A stretch of 16,532 nt of DNA, from NCBI GenBank assembly GCA_049642705.1, contig JBARPB010000115.1:1-16532 (forward strand), given 5' to 3'. Numbering within the stretch: position 1 is the first letter of the stretch; every line of letters starts with the position of its first letter. Below are positions 14,254 to 16,532 of the stretch, one piece after another. Position numbers and translations under genes: made by a program. The notes beneath the pieces were generated by a model. That model made no database searches and was not told the origin of the DNA. It saw only the letters and a list, made by a program, of their open reading frames with translations. This DNA comes from CAZYPU01 sp049642705. GTDB lineage: Bacteria > Omnitrophota > Gorgyraeia > JABMRN01 > RBG-13-46-9.

Positions 14254-14763
14254 TTGATATACAAAATTTTACTTTTGGCACTAGTAACATTTATTCCAGG
14301 TCTTGAATTACGGGCGAGCATTCCTTTAGGAATACTCGGTGGGAAAATAGAATTTTTTAATTTTACATTACAGGGATTTGGTCTTGATTGGGCCTCTGTA
14401 TTTTTAATATGTGTAATAAGCAATATTATTTTGGGGCCTTTAGTTTATGCGTTTTTGGATAGATTTGTGCATCATTTTTTAAGGTTTAGATTATTTGCTA
14501 AATACTATCGTGGAAAGGTTGAAAAAACTCAGAATAAAATTAAACCCTATGTTGAAAAATATGGCCTATTTGGAGTAGCGCTTTTTATTGGAATACCCCT
14601 TCCCGGTAGTGGAAGTTATACGGGAGCTTTGGGAGCATATTTGTTGGGGTTGGATTACAAGAAATTCATAATTGCAAATACAGCTGGGGTTTTTATTGCC
14701 GGTATATTAGTAACTGCAGCCACTTTAACAGGAAGGAAGCTTTTTAATTTATTTTGGTTTTAA
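14254..14763 (+). CDS. COG2426-type small multidrug export-like membrane protein
   Basis: This encodes an integral membrane protein (169 residues) resembling the putative small multidrug export family (COG2426/PF06695). Typical features are the N-terminal helix with the LVTFIPGLELRASIPLGI-type motif (residues 9-26), a second helix at about 47-70 (ASVFLICVISNIILGPLVYAF), a basic loop (73-97), the motif FGVALFIGIPLPGSGSYTGA (about 107-126), and a last helix (about 138-160). The transported substrate is not established for the family and the export name is weakly supported. The start is TTG at 14254, five bases after GGAG and two bases after the nuclease stop, so the two genes look coupled. It shares the nuclease gene's A/T-rich composition. 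Confidence 0.8.
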   Translation: MIYKILLLALVTFIPGLELRASIPLGILGGKIEFFNFTLQGFGLDWASVFLICVISNIILGPLVYAFLDRFVHHFLRFRLFAKYYRGKVEKTQNKIKPYVEKYGLFGVALFIGIPLPGSGSYTGALGAYLLGLDYKKFIIANTAGVFIAGILVTAATLTGRKLFNLFWF

Positions 14764-14785
14764 AAATTATAGCACAGTTATAAAT

Positions 14786-15307
14786 ATGAAGCTGAAAAAA
14801 GGTCTCGTACAAATCTATACGGGTAACGGAAAAGGTAAGACTACAGCTGCGCTTGGGCTTGCATTAAGGGCTGCGGGTGCCGGTCTCAAGGTTTATATAT
14901 TGCAGTTTCTTAAAAGTCGCTCTTATAGCGAAATAAAAGCGCTTAAAAAGGCAAAGGGTATTAAAATTGAACAATGCGGCAGGGGCTGTATCATAAAAAG
15001 AAAGCCGAAAAAGATAGACATAGAATACGCCAAGAAGGGATTCATGAAGGCCCGGAGAATTATAATGTCTGCCGAATACGATATTGTCATACTCGATGAG
15101 ATAAACATCGCGCTAAAGATGGGTTTAATCAAAACCAAAGACAGTATCGGCATGATAAAACATAAACCCCGCCGTGTAGAGCTGGTCCTTACCGGAAGAT
15201 ATTGCCCCCGAACCCTCCATAAACACGCCGACCTCATAACCGAAATGAAAGAGGTGAAGCACCCCTACAAAAAGGGCATAACCGCCCGCCGCGGACTCGA
15301 ATATTAA
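14786..15307 (+). CDS. cobO: Corrinoid adenosyltransferase (CobO/BtuR type)
   Basis: This encodes a P-loop ATP:co(I)rrinoid adenosyltransferase (173 residues), which attaches the 5'-deoxyadenosyl group to the cobalt of cobalamin or its precursors. The N-terminus VQIYTGNGKGKTTAALGLAL carries the P-loop at residues 13-19; LQFLK follows; IVILDEINIAL (about 104-114) is the Walker B-like segment; and VLTGRYCPRTLHKHADLITEM with a late basic region ends the protein. The length is slightly below the usual 180-200. No clear ribosome binding site precedes the ATG. No other cobalamin genes are in the window, so it may serve salvage or a B12-dependent enzyme elsewhere. Confidence 0.92.
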   Translation: MKLKKGLVQIYTGNGKGKTTAALGLALRAAGAGLKVYILQFLKSRSYSEIKALKKAKGIKIEQCGRGCIIKRKPKKIDIEYAKKGFMKARRIIMSAEYDIVILDEINIALKMGLIKTKDSIGMIKHKPRRVELVLTGRYCPRTLHKHADLITEMKEVKHPYKKGITARRGLEY

Positions 15308-15310
15308 AAT

Positions 15311-15985
15311 ATGAAAGGAAAAGCGATATTTTCGTGGAGCGGGGGAAAAGAGAGTGCTTTAGCCCTTCACGAATTTCGGAAAAACGAACATTATGAAATA
15401 ACGGCTCTTTTGACGACGGTAACGGAAGATTACCAGAGGACGAGCATGCACGGCGTGCGGCGGATTTTACTCGAAGAGCAGGCGCGCCGAGCGGGCCTGC
15501 CTTTAGAGGAAATATTTATTTCGAAAAATGCCACTTCCGAAGAATACGGAAGCAAAATGCGCAAAGTCCTCGAAAAACACCTCGCATCCGGCGTTTCATC
15601 CGTGGTTTTCGGAGACGTCTTCTTAGAGGACGTGAGGAAATACCGGGAAAAGAATCTGTCGGGAATAGGCATGAAAGCCGTATTTCCGATATGGCAAAAA
15701 GATACCGGGGAACTTGCCCGTGCGTTCATAAACCTGGCCTTCAAGGCAGTTACCACATGCGTTGACACGAATTTCCTCGATAAAACGTTCGTCGGCAGAG
15801 AATTCGACGAGCGGTTTCTGTCGGATCTGCCTTCCGGCGTTGATCCATGCGGCGAAAACGGCGAATTTCATTCATTCGTATACGCCGGCCCGGTATTCCG
15901 TGAAAACGTCCGCTTCAAAAAAGGCGAAACCGTCCTGCGCGGCAACCGCTTCTACTACTGCGACCTCCTCCCGCTTGCCAAATAA
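15311..15985 (+). CDS. Dph6-like ATP-pyrophosphatase (diphthine-ammonia ligase family)
   Basis: This encodes an adenine-nucleotide alpha-hydrolase fold protein (224 residues) of the MJ0570/Dph6 family. The PP-loop SGGKES lies at residues 10-15, SMHGV and GDVFLEDVRKYRE in the middle, and the family signature GVDPCGENGEFHSFVYAGPVF near residues 176-196. In eukaryotes and archaea Dph6 amidates diphthine on elongation factor 2. Bacteria lack diphthamide, so the bacterial role must differ and is unknown. It starts three bases after cobO, in a two-gene unit. The N-terminal domain is complete, and there is no fused YjgF/RidA-like domain of the kind found in some eukaryotic homologues. Confidence 0.88.
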   Translation: MKGKAIFSWSGGKESALALHEFRKNEHYEITALLTTVTEDYQRTSMHGVRRILLEEQARRAGLPLEEIFISKNATSEEYGSKMRKVLEKHLASGVSSVVFGDVFLEDVRKYREKNLSGIGMKAVFPIWQKDTGELARAFINLAFKAVTTCVDTNFLDKTFVGREFDERFLSDLPSGVDPCGENGEFHSFVYAGPVFRENVRFKKGETVLRGNRFYYCDLLPLAK

Positions 15986-15987
15986 GT

Positions 15988-16013
15988 AAGAAGCAAACCG
16001 GGGTTCTGGCTGC
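15988..16013 (+). repeat. Isolated copy of a 26-base repeat
   Basis: This stretch, containing AACCGGGGTTCTGGCTGC, matches 25 of 26 bases with 16476-16501 in the same orientation, and with 16197-16222 as its inverse complement. It begins three bases after the Dph6-like stop. The three copies alternate in orientation (+, -, +). The first two could pair into a 25-base-pair stem around 16014-16196. Confidence 0.85.
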
Positions 16014-16056
16014 GGAAAAATTTTTCCCTCGCCTTAAAGCGGGGACCGTCTTTAAT

Positions 16057-16131
16057 CTCAATTTTTTGAGGGGATGGCGGAACTCGCCCCACACCGGATG
16101 GTGTGGGGCTCAGACAACCGCCATCCTTTTT
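16057..16131 (+). terminator. Nested hairpin with T-tract, probable terminator or structured RNA
   Basis: The outer stem GGATGGCGG (16072-16080) pairs perfectly with CCGCCATCC (16118-16126), directly followed by five T (16127-16131), the form of an intrinsic terminator for the cobO/Dph6-like unit. Inside it a perfect ten-base-pair stem (GCCCCACACC, 16086-16095, with 16100-16109) closes a GGAT tetraloop. The two stems are separated by an asymmetric internal loop (AACTC-side/TCAGACAA-side). A small hairpin CTCAA-TTTT-TTGAG (16057-16070) stands just upstream. The internal loop is more elaborate than a plain terminator requires, so a small structured RNA is possible. It matches no RNA family I can name. 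Confidence 0.75.
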
Positions 16132-16165
16132 GTATCAAAAATTGTTACAAAAGAAACCTCTAAAA

Positions 16166-16264
16166 ATTTCGAATAAAAGACTACAATTTTTCAAGTGCAG
16201 CCAGAACCCCGGTTTCCTTCTTCTTTTATCGGAAGACCGGATGAGGCACTGGGTTCGAGGCGTA
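16166..16264 (+). repeat. Left arm of perfect 99-base inverted repeat
   Basis: This arm is the exact reverse complement of 16434-16532. It begins ATTTCGAATAAAAG and ends GGTTCGAGGCGTA. The inner boundary is sharp: bases 16265 and 16433 do not pair. The outer boundary cannot be judged because the window ends there. It contains the inverted copy of the 26-base repeat at 16197-16222. No open reading frame of note runs through it. Confidence 0.95.
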
Positions 16265-16322
16265 TCTTTTCGACCGTAGAATTCAGCAATCTGCGAAGTT
16301 GGTATATAGGTTATTAACTATG

Positions 16323-16362
16323 AAGAAATAGCCGCAGGTTTTAGCCATCGGCTATTTCTTTT
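16323..16362 (+). terminator. Terminator-like hairpin in the inverted-repeat spacer
   Basis: Arms AAGAAATAGCCG (16323-16334) and CGGCTATTTCTT (16349-16360) are perfectly complementary over 12 pairs around a 14-base loop. The right arm runs into a short T-rich tail (16359-16362). It sits near the middle of the 169-base spacer (16265-16433). Its A-rich left side makes it plausible on the other strand too. Which transcript it would end is unknown. Confidence 0.55.
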
Positions 16363-16433
16363 GTGTTTCCTTAAATCCAACGAGCAAATTGCATGAATTC
16401 AAGGGAGAAAAGGAATGGCATAATTTTTTAAGC

Positions 16434-16532
16434 TACGCCTCGAACCCAGTGCCTCATCCGGTCTTCCGATAAAAGAAGAAGGAAACCGGGGTTCTGGCTG
16501 CACTTGAAAAATTGTAGTCTTTTATTCGAAAT
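16434..16532 (-). repeat. Right arm of perfect 99-base inverted repeat, reaching the window end
   Basis: This arm is the exact reverse complement of 16166-16264 and ends with the last base of the window. It carries the direct-orientation copy of the 26-base repeat at 16476-16501. The coincidence of arm end and window end suggests that the contig broke at a repeat, or that the repeat continues beyond the window. Confidence 0.95.

Larger units (their letters stand above)
15986..16532. other. Gene-free, structure-rich 3' end of the window
   Basis: No convincing protein gene occupies these 547 bases. In order they hold one copy of a 26-base repeat (15988-16013), a perfect 14-base palindrome GGAAAAATTTTTCC (16014-16027), a small hairpin (16057-16070), a nested hairpin with T-tract (16072-16131), and a perfect 99-base inverted repeat with a 169-base spacer that contains a second terminator-like hairpin. 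The window stops at the outer edge of the second arm, so the full extent of the element is not visible. Confidence 0.8.

Noticed and set aside
16072..16126. Self-cleaving ribozyme or SRP RNA at the nested hairpin
   Set aside because: The conserved hammerhead CTGATGA/GAAA core and the SRP GGAA/AGCAG loop are absent.
16248..16264. GGTTCGAGGC in the inverted-repeat arm looks like a tRNA T-loop
   Set aside because: The bases on either side do not form a T-stem, and no D-arm, anticodon arm or acceptor stem is found at the right distances.
16265..16433. Promoter in the inverted-repeat spacer (TTGCAT at 16389, CATAAT at 16419)
   Set aside because: The gap between the boxes is 24 bases, too long for a sigma-70 promoter, and no better pair was found.
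15988..16501. Three copies of a 26-base repeat as a CRISPR-like array
   Set aside because: Copies alternate in orientation and are unevenly spaced (about 180 and 250 bases apart), and no cas gene is present.

Overview
The window looks like the end of a metagenomic contig from an uncultured bacterium, because the last base falls exactly at the end of a perfect inverted repeat. The ribosomal genes are bacterial and the base composition is moderate. The dense packing of overlapping genes, a MITE-like A/T-flanked palindrome, and an in-frame palindrome encoding FAKASKDK resemble what I remember of Candidatus Omnitrophota (OP3) and similar uncultured phyla. That placement is an inference from memory; a marker-gene tree would decide it. 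All recognised genes are on the + strand.

Region 1 (2-3364) is the alpha-operon end of the ribosomal superoperon in canonical order: rpmJ, rpsM, rpsK, rpsD, rpoA, rplQ. Three features are unusual: a palindromic repeat element between rpmJ and rpsM, a short palindromic repeat inside the tail of rpoA, and a long charged tail on L17.

Region 2 (3594-9701) is a compact metabolic operon behind a possible A/T-rich promoter: aspartate aminotransferase, large and small subunits of a LeuCD/homoaconitase-type hydro-lyase, an isocitrate dehydrogenase-like enzyme, malate dehydrogenase, and an AlaC-like aminotransferase. Together they suggest oxaloacetate/malate handling, citrate to isocitrate to 2-oxoglutarate conversion, and transamination. 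I infer that the LeuCD-type enzyme serves as the aconitase here.

Region 3 (9708-12989) continues with short overlaps into envelope and maintenance genes: an MGDG-synthase/UgtP-like glycosyltransferase, an LpxL-like acyltransferase, a family 2 glycosyltransferase, and protein-L-isoaspartate methyltransferase.

Region 4 (12989-14763) is visibly richer in A and T. It holds a 420-residue protein with two N-terminal DNA-binding-like segments, three 59-residue homing-endonuclease-associated-type repeats and a PD-(D/E)XK-like C-terminus, followed by a COG2426-type small membrane protein. This is the best candidate for an acquired selfish or defence-like gene.

Region 5 (14786-15985) encodes a corrinoid adenosyltransferase and a Dph6-like ATP-pyrophosphatase. 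Region 6 (15986-16532) has no gene. It is full of structure: three copies of a 26-base repeat in alternating orientation, a nested hairpin ending in a T-tract, a second terminator-like hairpin, and a perfect 99-base inverted repeat around a 169-base spacer that reaches the window end.
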